From Symsagittifera roscoffensis (lineage: Eukaryota; Xenacoelomorpha; Acoela; Convolutidae), in the NCBI RefSeq assembly GCF_963678635.1, contig NC_087062.1:80293200-80357199 (forward strand): 64,000 bases of DNA. The letters are read 5' to 3'. The notes beneath the pieces were generated by a model. The model searched no databases, was not told the DNA's origin, and saw only the letters and a list, made by a program, of their open reading frames with translations. A program made the translations under genes and the position numbers. The number at the start of each line of letters is the position of its first letter. The first letter of the stretch is position 1. Below, piece after piece: positions 11,314 to 23,425 of this stretch.

Positions 11314-14300
11314 TCGATTGTTCACGCCCAGTGTTCACGGTTTATAACTATCACCAGCAAATATCGATGATGCTCAACAAGTACACAGTTAAAATGGGTT
11401 ATTTTGACTAGTTATGCTTTTAGTCGGATGTTATATCATAACCAGCTAGTGACCAGAAGGTAGCGCTATAGCGAGCAAAGCTCACGAACATAAAAGAATT
11501 CGATTTACGTTGAATAATACGCTCTGGTTATTTGAATCAAAGTGTCCGCCAGAAAGCGATAAGAAAGAGACTCCGTGAAAATTTTAAAGAAAAAAAAACA
11601 GTTTAAAGAAAACTATTTGAGTCAATCCTCATTGAAGTGTAGAAGCTTTCGAGTATACTTTTTGAAACAACCATAAATGCGGTGTGATTATATAGAAAGG
11701 TTTTTCACACCAAAGGGTTCTATCTCCTTTTCAGGTAACGGATTCAAACGTGGTTGGATTATGAGATATGAATTTAATTAAATTAAAATAAATGGTTGGT
11801 TGGGATCAAATGCATAGTGCGCTTACAACCAAAGAAAGCAATCAATTGAGAAACGAATTCATATTTTGCATTTTTTCTGCTATTATATTTTCTTTTGCAA
11901 AAAGAAAAGGTAAATGGCACCCAGTGGTAATAGAAGGAAAACGAAATAAACGTTTTTTTTTGCTGGATTGTCTGTTTGTCTTGTTTGTTGTTTATAACTG
12001 AGCTGACGTATCCGCTTTGTGTAATGCCTACACGTTGCTGCTCAAGTCCTTTGCTTCCTGTGCGTTTTTGTCTTCAAAAAATTACGCAATTTTCAGACAC
12101 TTTTAATTACCCGTGGTTGCAAAAGATGACCGGTCATCAAATAGGAAAGAGTACAGTTAATTAAAGGTTCTGACATGAATGATAGATGGAATTGGAGCTG
12201 TCAGGAATGAAGGGGGATCTTGTTAACAGCCGCAGATAGCTACAGAAAATGCCATTTTGTGTTCAACTAGCAGTCTGGAAACTTCAATCAATTTTCAAAA
12301 AGATCTCTTTGCCTTTGAAACTTTGTTGGGAAGCAACGTTAAAGTGCTCGGGGAACGCTCGAGAAAATAACTTGTAATAGCAGACTTTTTTGAATTGGTC
12401 GATGAAGCTAAGTTGAATCAGTTAGGGATACCAACAAAGCGTGAAAAAAAATAGGTGTTATCATTAATAACTTGTCAGTCATAATTTATCACCGCTTTTT
12501 AGCAGTCATAGTTTATCTTTTTGTTCGATTAGCTTTCCTTTCTTTGTATTGTTATCAGACAAGGTAAAAGAAAGAGGTAAGAAACTGCAGTAATTTTTAT
12601 TCTTACAAATAGCAATGAAAAACTACCACCGTGTGAAGGTCCATAAGTAGCTGAAAGTATTTAAAATGCCACTGATATTGGGCTTTTTTCGTTCAGATGA
12701 GGAATGAATGGTAATAGTTGTTGCTTGATTTTAGCTGGTTAGATATTTTGTTAGCTCTTTTTTCGTCGCAATTGGTCGCGTATAACCTGTAGCAACTACC
12801 GAATTCTCCCGTGCAATCATGTAGCCACGCAGAACAACTCAGCTCAGATTGGACTGTTGGTAATGTGATGTGGGTATTATAAATTAGAAAGGAAAAGGCA
12901 AGGAAAAAGTTACGAAATGTCTATCTAGTTTTAACAAGCAGTGTATAGTGAGCTGTTGCCCTTTCCTGTAGGTATTTCTCTCCATAAAAGTGGCTGCAGC
13001 CCTCTTTCAATCCGCATTAGTTGTATCACCTTCACTTTATTCATTCTCGCCACGACCTTTTTCTGTCATTTGTGTTCACACGTGTGATGACTGTACCACA
13101 TACGCGTCCTGCCATTTGGGCTCTTTTGATATTCGATAGGGGCTGTATCTGATGTCTTTTTTGTGTGTAGCTTGTACCCCTTAGGACGAAGGGTAGAAAG
13201 GCAGTTAGTTGGGCTAAAAATGCCGACTACGCTGAACGCATTTTTCGATACCAACTGCAGAAAAGACGTCCTGTAAAGTAAAATGGTAAAAGGAAAATGG
13301 CAAAGGTAAATGGTTGCTTTATAATACCGTTAATTTGTATTTTCTCTCTCTTTCTGGTGTTGAATAAAGCGCTTTATTATTTTTTTCTCCTACCATCCTT
13401 TCATATAATTCCCATTACCGTGCGTTTTTTCTTAACGTATGATGAGTCCCGTCTCAAAAATATAATTTTATCCATGTGATTATATAAAATACAGTATAAC
13501 GTGTAGCTGTTCCATAACATTTTTTTAAATGTTCGCTTTTTTCACTTTTACTTTCTTCCCTTTTTTCCTTCTCAGCTGATTTTCCAACACTCAATGAATT
13601 TAAAAACTCTTCTCAAATACGCTGCTTTATCTTTATGTTGTTGAATATTATATTTTTAAAAGCTCTATAAGCCAATGCTCTTTATAGGGTACGTGCAATT
13701 AGCAGAAGCTGCCTTAAGTCAAATTTCACAAATTTTCTCATCAGTTTCCATCATTTCTCATAAGTTTCCACTCGTCGGAGTCAATTGTATGTGATAATTT
13801 TTACAAGTACCATTTAATGAGCAAAAAGTTTTGTTTTTCGGCTTATGAGTTCATCTGTAAATTTGCGCCAAGTTGGTCCGTGTTTTTTCTGCTCACATCA
13901 AGTCCCTGTGCCATTGGTATACCAAAAATTTACTCCGGTTGTATGTAGTTCTTACGTGCTTTTCATTCTATCTAACTGCATTCAGAACGGATCCCTCATG
14001 GGAGAAGGACCAACTGCAGAAAGTTATATTAGCCCCGTCAGAATACTGTATTCAGGAATCGGCTAAAAAACGTGATAATTCGCGCAAAATTTTCGAAAAG
14101 TTGTAAGACTTTTGATTATGATGAGAAAAGAAAAATGTTCGCCCATTAGGTACGTTTGCCTTGAGATCAGACACTCTGCACTTGTTCTTTTTCTCCTGGT
14201 TAGTGTACGAATAAATACATACCATAAGGGCTATTATATAGAACAGTAAATGTATAAACAAACATGTAGTAAAAAAAAGTATGTTTATTTATTGTGTAAA

Positions 14301-14408
14301 CGTCCGCTTAATATTTTTTCAATGGGAATGTGGTAAGAATACAGAGATAATAAAAATAATTGATGAGCTGCAACCTGTAAGCGCTTGCAGTCTTTCCTGT
14401 GTCTAGTT
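11314..14408. other. Gene-free stretch upstream of CDK5R
   Basis: Presumably contains the CDK5R promoter and 5' UTR, but no convincing promoter motif was seen. TATAAA on the minus strand at 11,341-11,346 is only about 30 bp from the ATG and would leave almost no leader. Only short chance reading frames. Confidence 0.5.
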
Positions 14409-14416
14409 GTTTCAAG

Positions 14417-14880
14417 CAAGGCTGTTCAAAAATTAATGGGGGGAAAAATTAACGGCCATTAATGGATGGCCATTAATGGATTTTTTAATATTCAAAATGG
14501 CATTAATGGATTTTTAATTCGAAAAATTAAAGGCCATTTCCGGTACTTCAGAGAAAGATGTTTTTGCGGTGGAAAGTGGAAATCCAAACAAAGTGAGCTG
14601 AGCAGCTGACGGCAGATTTTTTACAACGCGGTTCCAGCAAGTCATGCCGCCCAACCCTTTACATCTCGAAGAACAACTCTTTCTCAAAGCCAATGCACGA
14701 ATGTGGAATGTTGAAACCGTCAATGACGCTCTTCAAGAAGAAAACTGAGAAACATTCGAACTGAGCGCCATTAATGGCCATAATGGCCATTAATGGATTT
14801 TTAGTTTTCTCCATTTCCGTTAATTGATTTTTCGCTGAAATTTAATTTTTCAATTGAAAATTAATTTTTGAGCAGCCTTG
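14417..14880. mobile_element. hAT-type MITE with 8-bp target duplication
   Basis: Terminal inverted repeats CAAGGCTGTTCAAAAATTAA (left) and the reverse complement of TTAATTTTTGAGCAGCCTTG (right) differ at one position. The 8-bp GTTTCAAG flanks both sides (14,409-14,416 and 14,881-14,888). Subterminal regions hold several copies of GGCCATTAATGGATT. At 464 bp there is no transposase, so movement would need a related hAT enzyme. The 8-bp duplication and terminus fit the hAT superfamily. Confidence 0.9.
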
Positions 14881-14888
14881 GTTTCAAG

Positions 14889-15800
14889 TGTCATTCGAGA
14901 CAGTATGGTCTGGCTGAAAAGGAATCGGGGTTGCCAGAAAAGAAGTTGAAGACTTCTTTCTCAAGAGTTAATTATACATATAGCAAAATTACCGCCAATT
15001 AAAAAGTGGGAAAGAATAAGAAGCAAACGCTTTTGATTTCCAAACTGATGCGCTTTAAGCTGAAAAGGTTCAAAGAGTAATTGGAATGACAAAAAAGTAT
15101 ATGAAAACAACCACAAAATAAAAACGTTTTTTTTTCGTGCTCTATTCTATACAAGAGACGGCAGATATATTTTCAGGCAGGAAACATCAGCCCAAATCCA
15201 CAACAGTATAAAGGGTTATGTGTACTGGTAACATTCTAAAACTCTTTCAAATTTTAATTCCGAAATTTTTATCCGAAACTCAATGTCGAGAAAAAATTAT
15301 TCTGATACTTTTTTGGTTTTCGTACTAATTAAAAGCAGTAAACATCTGATGAATAATTGTCGATAACTGTTATCCTGTTAAAAATTCAATACTTTGAAAG
15401 CCATGACCTGGTTTTTAAACTTAAAACTCATTTTTGCCCTTCCTGTACCCAAAATAGGCAAAAAAAAGTAAATTTTAAAAGATATGTCATAGAAAATGAC
15501 AGTTAAGAGAACTCCCAGCTTTATATTCAAATGTCTAACGAAATACTAAAAAAACTTATGGTATAAAGTGTAGAGAGCTTCCAGTAAAGTTAGTCAAGAA
15601 ACAATTTGCAAAATATTGGAACAAAAAAACCTTTTTTTCTGCAAATGATACCGGCCATTCCAACTACAGTTGCACAACTACCGCTATGAAAGAAAAAGAC
15701 TGCTCCCATCAATGAAGCTCCGAATGTTAGGACTGCCCTTTGAAATTTTTGGCATTTATTAAAATTTAGTTGAACCAATCCAGAAATGAGTTCCGTGAAT
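14889..15800. other. Gene-free stretch
   Basis: AT-rich sequence; nothing recognised. Confidence 0.5.
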
Positions 15801-17150
15801 TATCACAAACTGGTCCCGAAAACTTTTTTGTATTCAAATGACATTGTCCGTTTGTGTATCCGAATGTGATTTATATTCGGCCGACTAGTTTCGGTTAATT
15901 CGGGAATGATTTCATGAAAATTGGAACCCCATCTATCTGCGAAAATGCTTTCAACTGAGTCGGCCACTAGGACTTGTTTTTGTTCTGAAGACGTGCCTGT
16001 TGTAGTAGGTTCTAATTCTGAATGGCTGGAGTTCAAAACCACTAGGCTGCAACTCATAGAACTCCCTGCTGTCCGATAGAATCAAAAACATCTAGAACAA
16101 CCCGATCGTCAAAAATTGGAGGGAGGGCCGGTTTTTCTACGAGAACGAGAAAAAGTATAACAGCAACCTCCTCGGGTGGGGCTGCTCACTTCGTACACAG
16201 TGAAGTTTTATAATTCGTGGTTATCTTGGCACAAGTAGATGATTAGCGACGTTCACTGACAGTTTCCATTGGGATTTCATCTTGACGTTTTTTGACGTCC
16301 TATGTGTATCGCTTTTTGAGTTGTTCTCCTTTTTGATCGAAATTGAGCAATCCGTCGGAGAAACCGTCTCAGTCCAATTTTTTTTTTGATATTAGGGTTA
16401 ACAACTTAACAGACTCTGCAATATCTTTAAAGAATTCTAGAAGTCGAGGTTCTACAAAAAGTGCGTTCTAGCAACATCTCTGCAGAGGAAACAATCAAAA
16501 AATTATTTCCATTCGGACAAACCCGAAAAAATGTATGTAAATAAGAATCATCCTCTGCTAAGTAACCCGTGGAAGGCTTTGACGTTTTTTTGTTTGGCTT
16601 AAGTGTCACTTGAGTTTATCCTGCCCCTTTTTCTTTTGATGGATCACTTTCCTTGATACTGTCGGACTTTTGGAACCCATATTTGATGGCCAGATTGCCA
16701 CTTTTGCTCGTGTCTCAGTTTTCGGTCGTCCAGTCCGAAGGAGTGGAAAAACACAAGCTGAGAGATTTGATTGAGACACGAGCTGGGCACGCAAGCTGGG
16801 CACGGTAACGTAATATTCCCTTTGAAAGACCTGTTTTTCCGTTATAGTCAGAGAAAGCGATTCCAGTTTTCTTGAGAATTCTCCTTTCGAAAACTTAATT
16901 AAAGTTTCCGATGAGCTCACTATTTTGTCTCCAAGTTCCCGATTGTAGGGTTCCCGTTTTTCTCTCAGTGATTTTTCTGAATAATCTATGTTTGATTCAG
17001 GGCTGATTCGAGGATGAAAGGAGGCTGCTGAAAAAGTTTTTTTTGTCGAAGGAATTGTGAGCTATCCATCAAGGCTTAGTCTTATTTTTTCTGACACCGG
17101 CAAAATAGGTAGGGATTTGACATTGAAAGACCAGGTTTAAGAATTCAAGT
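15800..17150 (-). mobile_element. Decayed Ty3/gypsy remnant: pol C-terminal extension
   Basis: Minus-strand blocks run in the same order as the C-terminal extension of the full-length element. YNRELGDKIVSSS (about 16,950) matches FYKELNKRIINSS. TEKQVFQREYYVTVP matches TSNKIRPFKRNISFP. GYLAEDDSYLHTF (about 16,550) matches GYLASDESMLIPS. The nucleotides near 16,120 match those encoding RSSRNVGPPKF. VVLNSSHSELEPTTTGTSS (about 16,030) resembles IVLDSNPTSSDQMSTSS. Frames shift between blocks. Sequence up to about 17,460 may also belong but is less clear. Confidence 0.65.
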
Positions 17151-17526
17151 TTGTAATTGCTTTGATTCATTTTGAACAGTTTTTCTTCAGTCTCAATAGA
17201 TTTTATGGAAGTGATCGCCGAATTTCGTGGAGTGTAGATCAATTTGTTCCTCTGATGGTGTTTATCAAAAGCTTTAGAGCTTGGTCTTTTTCTGTCATCA
17301 AGGAAAGAATCTTCGAGTTAAATAATGAATCTGAATCTATGGGAATTTCAGATAAAGTTAGGGGCTCTCCTATTTTTTCCGCGAAGGTAAAGTCTCCGAG
17401 TTTTCAACCAACGTTAAGCAAGACATGTACAAATAAGCAGTTTAGTTTTTTTACAATTTGAAATTTTAGATTTGTACAATTTGCAAAATTTACCCTTTCA
17501 AAATTTTGGGTGTTAATTGATGAAAT

Positions 17527-17990
17527 CAGGGGCGGATTTAGAGAGGAGGGGGCGGACGCCCCCCCTCAGGGATTCGACCCCCTGCCGACCCAAAGGGTCC
17601 CCCCTTTGATACTTTTTAAGAAATCCATTTTTGGCCGACCGACCCTAAAATTTTTCTAAAGGTGCCTTTGGTGCCAATATATACTAACTTTGAGGGCGAG
17701 CGCGCGCCAAAAAAAACGCGATTTTTTTGTCGAAATTTTTCAAAAAGCGCCCAAAAACGGCTTTTTCGGCTGTTTTTTTGGAAATTTGCCTGTTTTGTTT
17801 TCGAAATAGTTCGAGTTTGGCTGCTGAAAAACGGCTGCTGAAAAACGTGCTGGTAAACGTAACGAGACTATTTCGCCATTTTTTTGAGGGACGCACCCAG
17901 CCAACTCAAAAAAAGGCTGCTGAAAAACGTGCTGGTAAACGTAACGAGACTATTTCGCCATTTTTTTGAGGGACGCACCCAGCCGACTGC
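17527..17990 (+). mobile_element. hAT-like MITE, right end lost
   Basis: Starts with the intact terminus CAGGGGCGGATTTAG and then follows the 26,136 copy through GACCCAAAGGGTCC, AAAGGTGCCTTTGG and GAGCGCGCGCCAAAAAAA. From about 17,720 it departs from that copy. No matching right terminus or repeat of the left-flanking GATGAAAT was found, so the right boundary is approximate. Confidence 0.7.
17833..17988. repeat. Tandem duplication, 82-bp period
   Basis: Two nearly identical segments starting GGCTGCTGAAAAACGTGCTG at 17,833 and 17,915, each running to GGGACGCACCCAGCC. They form the right part of the hAT-like copy. Confidence 0.9.
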
Positions 17991-18186
17991 GCGAAGCGAC
18001 CGTTTTTGCTCTAGAATTCAGCTAAATGTTGATTTATGTGTTGCCCGTTAACTTGATTGTTTTTTTTTGTTCTCAAACACCAGAAAAATTATTCGTTCCA
18101 AGTTAATATAAATTTGTGTCCAAGAGTGGTTTTAGCGTGTTTTCGAGTGTTTCTAGGCAAGAAGCAAATTTTAAACACTGGTTATT

Positions 18187-18191
18187 GGGTG
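18187..18191. repeat. Target site duplication, left
   Basis: GGGTG directly before the 5' LTR, repeated at 24,889-24,893 after the 3' LTR. Five base pairs is usual for Ty3/gypsy integrases. Confidence 0.93.
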
Positions 18192-18406
18192 TGTTGTGAT
18201 TTACATCATGTTTTGCAATTACTGCAAAACATATTAGTTTAATTAACTGGTCACTCAGATATGACCTTCATTGGCCATTCTCTCCGGCGGAGAGAATGAT
18301 CTCTCATTGTTTTAATGTTTTAACTTACCGACTAATTCATCTTAAATCCTTATTCTTTTTAATAGTTTTAATTTAGAATTAGCTACAACAAAGTAACATT
18401 TTATCA
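18192..18406 (+). repeat. 5' LTR (215 bp)
   Basis: Begins TGTTGTGATTTACATC and ends AACATTTTATCA; matches 24,674-24,888 except for one base. Two perfect hairpins lie inside. One has 10-bp arms ATGTTTTGCA/TGCAAAACAT with loop ATTAC (18,208-18,232). The other has 10-bp arms CATTCTCTCC/GGAGAGAATG with loop GGC (18,276-18,298). Their role, for example in RNA dimerisation or 3' processing, is unknown. Confidence 0.97.
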
Positions 18407-19400
18407 TGGCGCAGTCAACTAACGAATCTAACGTGAGAGGAATACCTCCTTTTTGGCAAAACCATACGGTAGACCCCCCCCCCCCATTCCATGGGAAGAC
18501 TGGAGTGATCTGTTTCAATTAGCTATAATTGCTAAAGAAAACATAGACATAGAAAATCTACTCAATCCGTTGGAGAGACAACACCCATTACCTCGAAATT
18601 TGGAAAACTCAACGGACGGTGAAACAGATGCTCAAAGACGCTCGAGAATGGAGAGAAATACTCAAGAACAAAGACGATACGACGAAGAAGAAGCAGCATC
18701 GAACAAAATTGAAACCAAGAAATTTAACTGAATGCGAATAGAAGAAGCGGACAAAAAATTACGTTCGGTCTTATATCTAGCACTGGGAAACGAAGGAAAA
18801 AGGATCTTCGGACAAAAATTTACCAAGGTGAAAGTTTTACAAATTTCTTTTAAAGAATTCTGGGAGTTCCTAGCGATCGCTTTCGTAAGAAAGACAAATG
18901 TCACATTTGAACGACATAAACTGTTAAATAGAAAACAACGTGACAGAGAATCCCTCGAACAATTTTGGGGTGCCTTAGCTGAAATGGCAAAAAAGTGTGA
19001 CATAACCGCAGGAGAAGAAGAGTGAATAAGAGATATTTTCATAAATAATATGAAAAACTACGACATCCAAAGGAAATTGTTAACAAAAACCCTCCCTCCA
19101 CGCGAAGCACTAAATGTAGCACTCATAGACGAAAAAGGAATTTTAAATCACTTGAAGTTAACTAACAATTTTAAATCCAACGGATCATCCGTACATAAAC
19201 CAAACAACCATTTTAATTTCAAAAGAGAACCAACCCTTAACATCGAAAGAAGTAACAACTGTATGAAGTGTGGCGGATCATTCTCAAAAGGACACTTAGC
19301 AGTTTGCCCAGCAAAGAACACGACTTGTACTACTTGTAAATTCAAAGGGCATTTCACCAGACTTTGTAGATCTCGTCGTAAAAATGTAAACATTGTAAAT
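18406..19400 (+). pseudogene. gag: gag (matrix/capsid and nucleocapsid), disrupted
   Basis: Gag starts at an ATG whose A is the last base of the LTR: MAQSTNESNVRGIPPFWQNH. It then runs into 12 C residues (18,474-18,485). The continuing IPWEDWSDLFQLAI lies in another frame, reachable if the tract had 10 or 13 C. TGA codons interrupt the same frame at 18,729 and 19,023. Nucleocapsid knuckles are CMKCGGSFSKGHLAVC (CX2CX7HX3C, unusual spacing) and CTTCKFKGHFTRLC (canonical CX2CX4HX4C) at 19,260-19,367. Gag packages element RNA in cytoplasmic particles. Gag and protease are in one frame, so there is no obvious gag-pol frameshift site. Confidence 0.9.
18407..18424 (+). promoter_or_regulatory. Primer binding site
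   Basis: TGGCGCAGTCAACTAACG starts immediately after the LTR and begins with TGG, complementary to the CCA end of a tRNA. I could not identify the tRNA. The site overlaps the first gag codons. Confidence 0.65.
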
Positions 19401-20610
19401 ACTCAAATTGTAGATAATACAGATTTTAATCCGTCGGATATTCCGGATGTAAATACTGACCACACGGATAGAGAATGTTGTGGCGTCATAAACGCATGGT
19501 CGGAATCTGGACAAAGTGAAAACGACGATTATTCTGTACTAAATGTAACTACGATTTTTGATAATGATGGAAAAGAATTGAAGAAATTATTGAACATTGG
19601 ACTCGGAAAAGAAAACCAAGTATTTTTAAACATTCAAGTGGATTCAGCCAGCCCGGTGAGTTTCCTTAAGAAAAACGTACTACACGAATTAAAGTTACGC
19701 GACCCTTACTTGAAAATTTATCCGGTGGATAAGACAACTAGAGACCTCTACTGTGGATTCACAGATAATGCCATAAACATCACTGGAAAGGTGAAGCTCC
19801 CGATATTTTCAAATGGTTGGTCAGACAACGACTGCCAATTCTTCCTAACCGAAGGACATGAGAGAAATATCTTAGGAAATGACAACCTTCCAAAAGTGGG
19901 GATAGAAGTCTCTCAGAAACACTTCCCACATTTCCAGACTAACAAGCAATGTAAGTCAATAAATTCCATCTCTCAAACAAACCAAGATAGGGAAATTCTA
20001 AATATATCAAAATAATTCAAAAATTTATTCCTTCGGATCGGAAAAATTAAAAATCAGATGAAAATCACCCATTTTCACGAACCGTTAAAACCAATCCAAC
20101 TAAAGGGAAGAAGAGTCCCCCTTCACTTACTGGACGCTGTAAAGACAGAACTCAATAGACTAAAAGCAGAGGGACATATTAAAAAATTAGAAAATTGCGA
20201 TGAAGACAGATTTATTAGCCCAATAGTCATCACTTGTAAAAAAGACAAATCTATCAAGTTAGCCTTAGATTCCAAGTTCATAAGCAAACAGATTTACAAG
20301 AACAAATATCAAATGCCAAACATTCACGAACTGGTAGACAATGTCGCGGCACAAATTACTAATGATTCCGTTGGAGAAGTGTGGTTTACTAACTTAGACT
20401 TAAAAAACGCGTACAGCCATTTAGCACTAGATAAATTTATTAGCAACCAATGTAACTTCAGTATCGTGGGCGGTGATATTACGGGTACCTACCAATTCTT
20501 AACTTGTTTTTACGGCCTAGGGGATATGCCTAACGAATTTCAAAAAGTAATGGACTCTACGTTAGGTTCAATCCCATTTACTAACTGTTACTTAGACGAC
20601 AAGAGTTAAA
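19401..20610 (+). pseudogene. pol: pol part 1: protease and reverse transcriptase fingers/palm, disrupted
   Basis: Continues in the gag frame. The aspartic protease is seen as VDSASPVSFL (about 19,638) and a later ILGNDNLPKVGI. The active site reads D-S-A where D-S/T-G is usual. After a TAA at 20,013 the same frame resumes into reverse transcriptase: FISPIVITCKKDKSIKLALD, then NLDLKNAYSHL with the first catalytic Asp, then CYLDD (20,586-20,600) with the catalytic pair. It stops at once after YLDDKS. Confidence 0.9.
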
Positions 20611-23425
20611 AATTTTATCTACCCTTGACGAATAGAACTTCGCTGTAAAATGGTCAAAATGTAAATTCTTTCAAAAAGAAATAGAATGGTTGGGATTCAA
20701 AATCTCTAAATCAGGAATTACCCCGTTATTCGACAAATCGAAAGCCATAAAAGATCTACCTATTCCGAAGAATTTGAAAGAACTACGATCATTTTTTGGT
20801 TCTATAAACCAATACATTAAATTCGTCCCAAATCTAGCATCCTTAGGAAGCCCACTCCGACCGCTCCTAAATAAGAAATCAATATTCCAATGGAATAACG
20901 ACCATACAAAAGCTTTTGAAAAAATTAAAGAAGAAATCGTAAACCTAACAGAGAATACCAATTTCGACGTAAAACGCAAAACTAGAGTAAAAACTGACGC
21001 GTCACATAATGGACTCGGAGCTTCGCTCGAACAACTCCACGGGAACGATTGGAAATCAATCTCATTTGCTTCACGCTTTTTAAACCCACACGAGTCTAAA
21101 TATTCTACGAACGAGCTCGAACTACTAGGGGTTATATGGGCTGTCGAACATTATAAGAACTACCTTTACGGATCAGATTTCGAAGTAATTACTGATCACA
21201 AAGCTTTATTATCCGCCCTATCACCAAACCACGGAAACAAAACTTATCACAGTAGATTAACAAGATGGGTAGACAGATTATTACCTTTTAATTTCTCAAT
21301 CAAACATATTGCAGGAAAAGATATGGGCTTCACTGACCTTATTTCTAGAATTCCATCCGGAAAAGCTCTTCCAATATCACATTACGACGAGGAATTCGTA
21401 GTAGCAAATATTAATAAGATTAATAAATCATTAAATCCGTCGGAAAAACTAAGAACTACCTGCTCAGCCATTGGTTCTAATCTGGAAAGTTCCGATTACG
21501 CTTTATTACGTAATTACCTAATAGCAGCAGTATTAAAACTTATTAACTCGTCTTTTCCAATTTGTTCATTTAATCGCAAAAAAACAGAATTTTGTACCTC
21601 AAATTGCATTCCAACGGATTATTCTAATACAAATACATTAATTATTTCGATTTCTAACTCCGCATTTCTTTATTTTTTAATGTTTAATCGTAGTTTTATT
21701 AATTCACCTGTAGATAAAAAAATTGTAGATACTGTTAATATGAATTATAAGAATATTGTAATTAATCCCACCACTTCCGGTATTTCTGTAGATTTAGACT
21801 TCCAGCTCTTACCAGATCATGCTAATCTCGTTAAAAAATACCGTGAAAATTTGAAGTTGCCGGATCGACCCTTGGATTTAAATATTTTATTTAACGTCAA
21901 GTTAGTAGCTCTCTTGACAGAAGACGATCCCATGTTAAGTCCAATTGTTAAAGCACTTCAAAATAAGGTGGAGAAGATTAATGCAGATTCTCCGTATTTC
22001 AAACATTTCACCCGAGACCTACAGGAATCCGACGGATTACTTTACATGGACGGCAAACTCGTTATTCCATTTACCTTACGAAACGCGATGATGAAGACCC
22101 TTCACGAAACACATCCAGGTCAATTCGGAATGAAATATTTGGCTCAATACATCTGGTGGCCCCATATTAACAGGCAAATTTACTTTCACGGAATAAATTG
22201 CTCAGAGTGTACATCGGCGGGTAAGAATTTGAAAACTGTTATCCCTAATTCACAAATTAGTGAACTTCCTCCATTATGGGAACCAAACGAAGAACTTAAT
22301 TTAGATTTCGCTGGTCCTTTGGATTCCTATTGGGGGTCAAATAAAAACATTCTACTTTGCATTGACAGATTTTCTAAATTTCCGTCGGCAAAAATTACAT
22401 CGTCTACTTCTTCAAAAACAGTTATAGAATGTCTACAAGACTACATATTCTTTCACGGGATACCTTATTCTATAAGGGTAGATCATGCTACTTGCTTTAC
22501 AAGTCAAGACTTTAAATTATTCTGCGATTCCAACAACATCAAAATAATCTTTTGTACAGTAGGCGACCATCGTTCCAAGGGATTAGTCGAAAAATTAGTA
22601 CACACTGTGAAAGTCAAACTACTGGTTGTTTCAACAGATCATCATAAATGTACACTGCAAAATGCCGTTTCAAAAATCATCTGGAATTTACGCTCTACCT
22701 ATCAATCAAAAATTAAATGTTCACCCTTCGAGATTCACTATAACAGAAAACCAAATACTATTTGGAAACAATTAGCTTCTGGTAAACCCTCCTTTGGAAT
22801 TTTAGACAAAGGGAAATCAATACTGTCTAAGGAACGAGCTAAGGATTGGAACGCGGATGAGAGACTAGAGGACGGCTACAAGGACGATTTGATAGCGAAG
22901 AAGAACCAAAACTCGACTGAAAAAGGCTACGACACAGACTATGCTTCATCCTCGAAAATCACCTCCAATAGACTACCAATCAAAAATCCATTCAAAGGTA
23001 AAATCTTTCGGAAATCTAACGGTAACATCAACCGAGACTGTTTCTATAAGGAACTAAATAAAAGAATTATAAATTCATCTACTTCGACAGTAGAGTTATC
23101 CGACGGAAAAATAATACGAAAATCCGACATTGAGATTCCTATTTCTACCTCAAATAAAATCAGACCTTTTAAAAGAAACATTTCATTCCCGTATTTTCCT
23201 AATCCTTATGTTGAAGTAGGTCAGAAACAGGAAGGCACAACACGGAAACCAAGAACAAAAAAGCCAACGAATAAAAGGACCAGACAATTGGATCCGACCT
23301 CATCCGACAATTTAACTAGGACACGCATATCAGGGCCATCACACAAGTCTACAAGAAGACAACACGCCACTCAAAGAAGTCATCACTTCCTCCAGGTTAC
23401 CTTGCTTCCGATGAATCTATGCTAA
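20611..23425 (+). pseudogene. pol: pol part 2: RT end, RNase H, integrase and C-terminal extension
   Basis: A 911-codon open frame from 20,690, preceded in the same frame by KILSTLDE, a stop, and NFAVKWSKC. It is offset from part 1, and several residues seem deleted after YLDD. RNase H is at residues about 97-215, with Asp103, Glu142/144 and Asp169 (TDASHNGLGA, NELELL, ITDHKAL). Integrase has the HHCC finger His472, His475, Cys504, Cys507 and the DDE core Asp539, Asp598, Glu634 (LDFAGP, RVDHATCFTS, GLVEKLVHT). A roughly 130-residue spacer precedes the integrase. After SPFEIHYNRKPNT comes a long basic extension. Confidence 0.93.

Noticed and set aside
11217-11411. Plus-strand 64-codon frame
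   Set aside because: Overlaps CDK5R exon 1 on the other strand and has no family resemblance.
16597-16682. Minus-strand MGSKSPTVSRK as a possible myristoylated first exon of CDK5R
   Set aside because: It lies inside the decayed gypsy C-terminal extension and has Pro at position 6, unfavourable for myristoylation. The exon at 11,227-11,313 fits better.
17162-17461. 99-codon plus-strand frame
   Set aside because: Its opposite strand adjoins the gypsy remnant; no start context or homology supports a gene.
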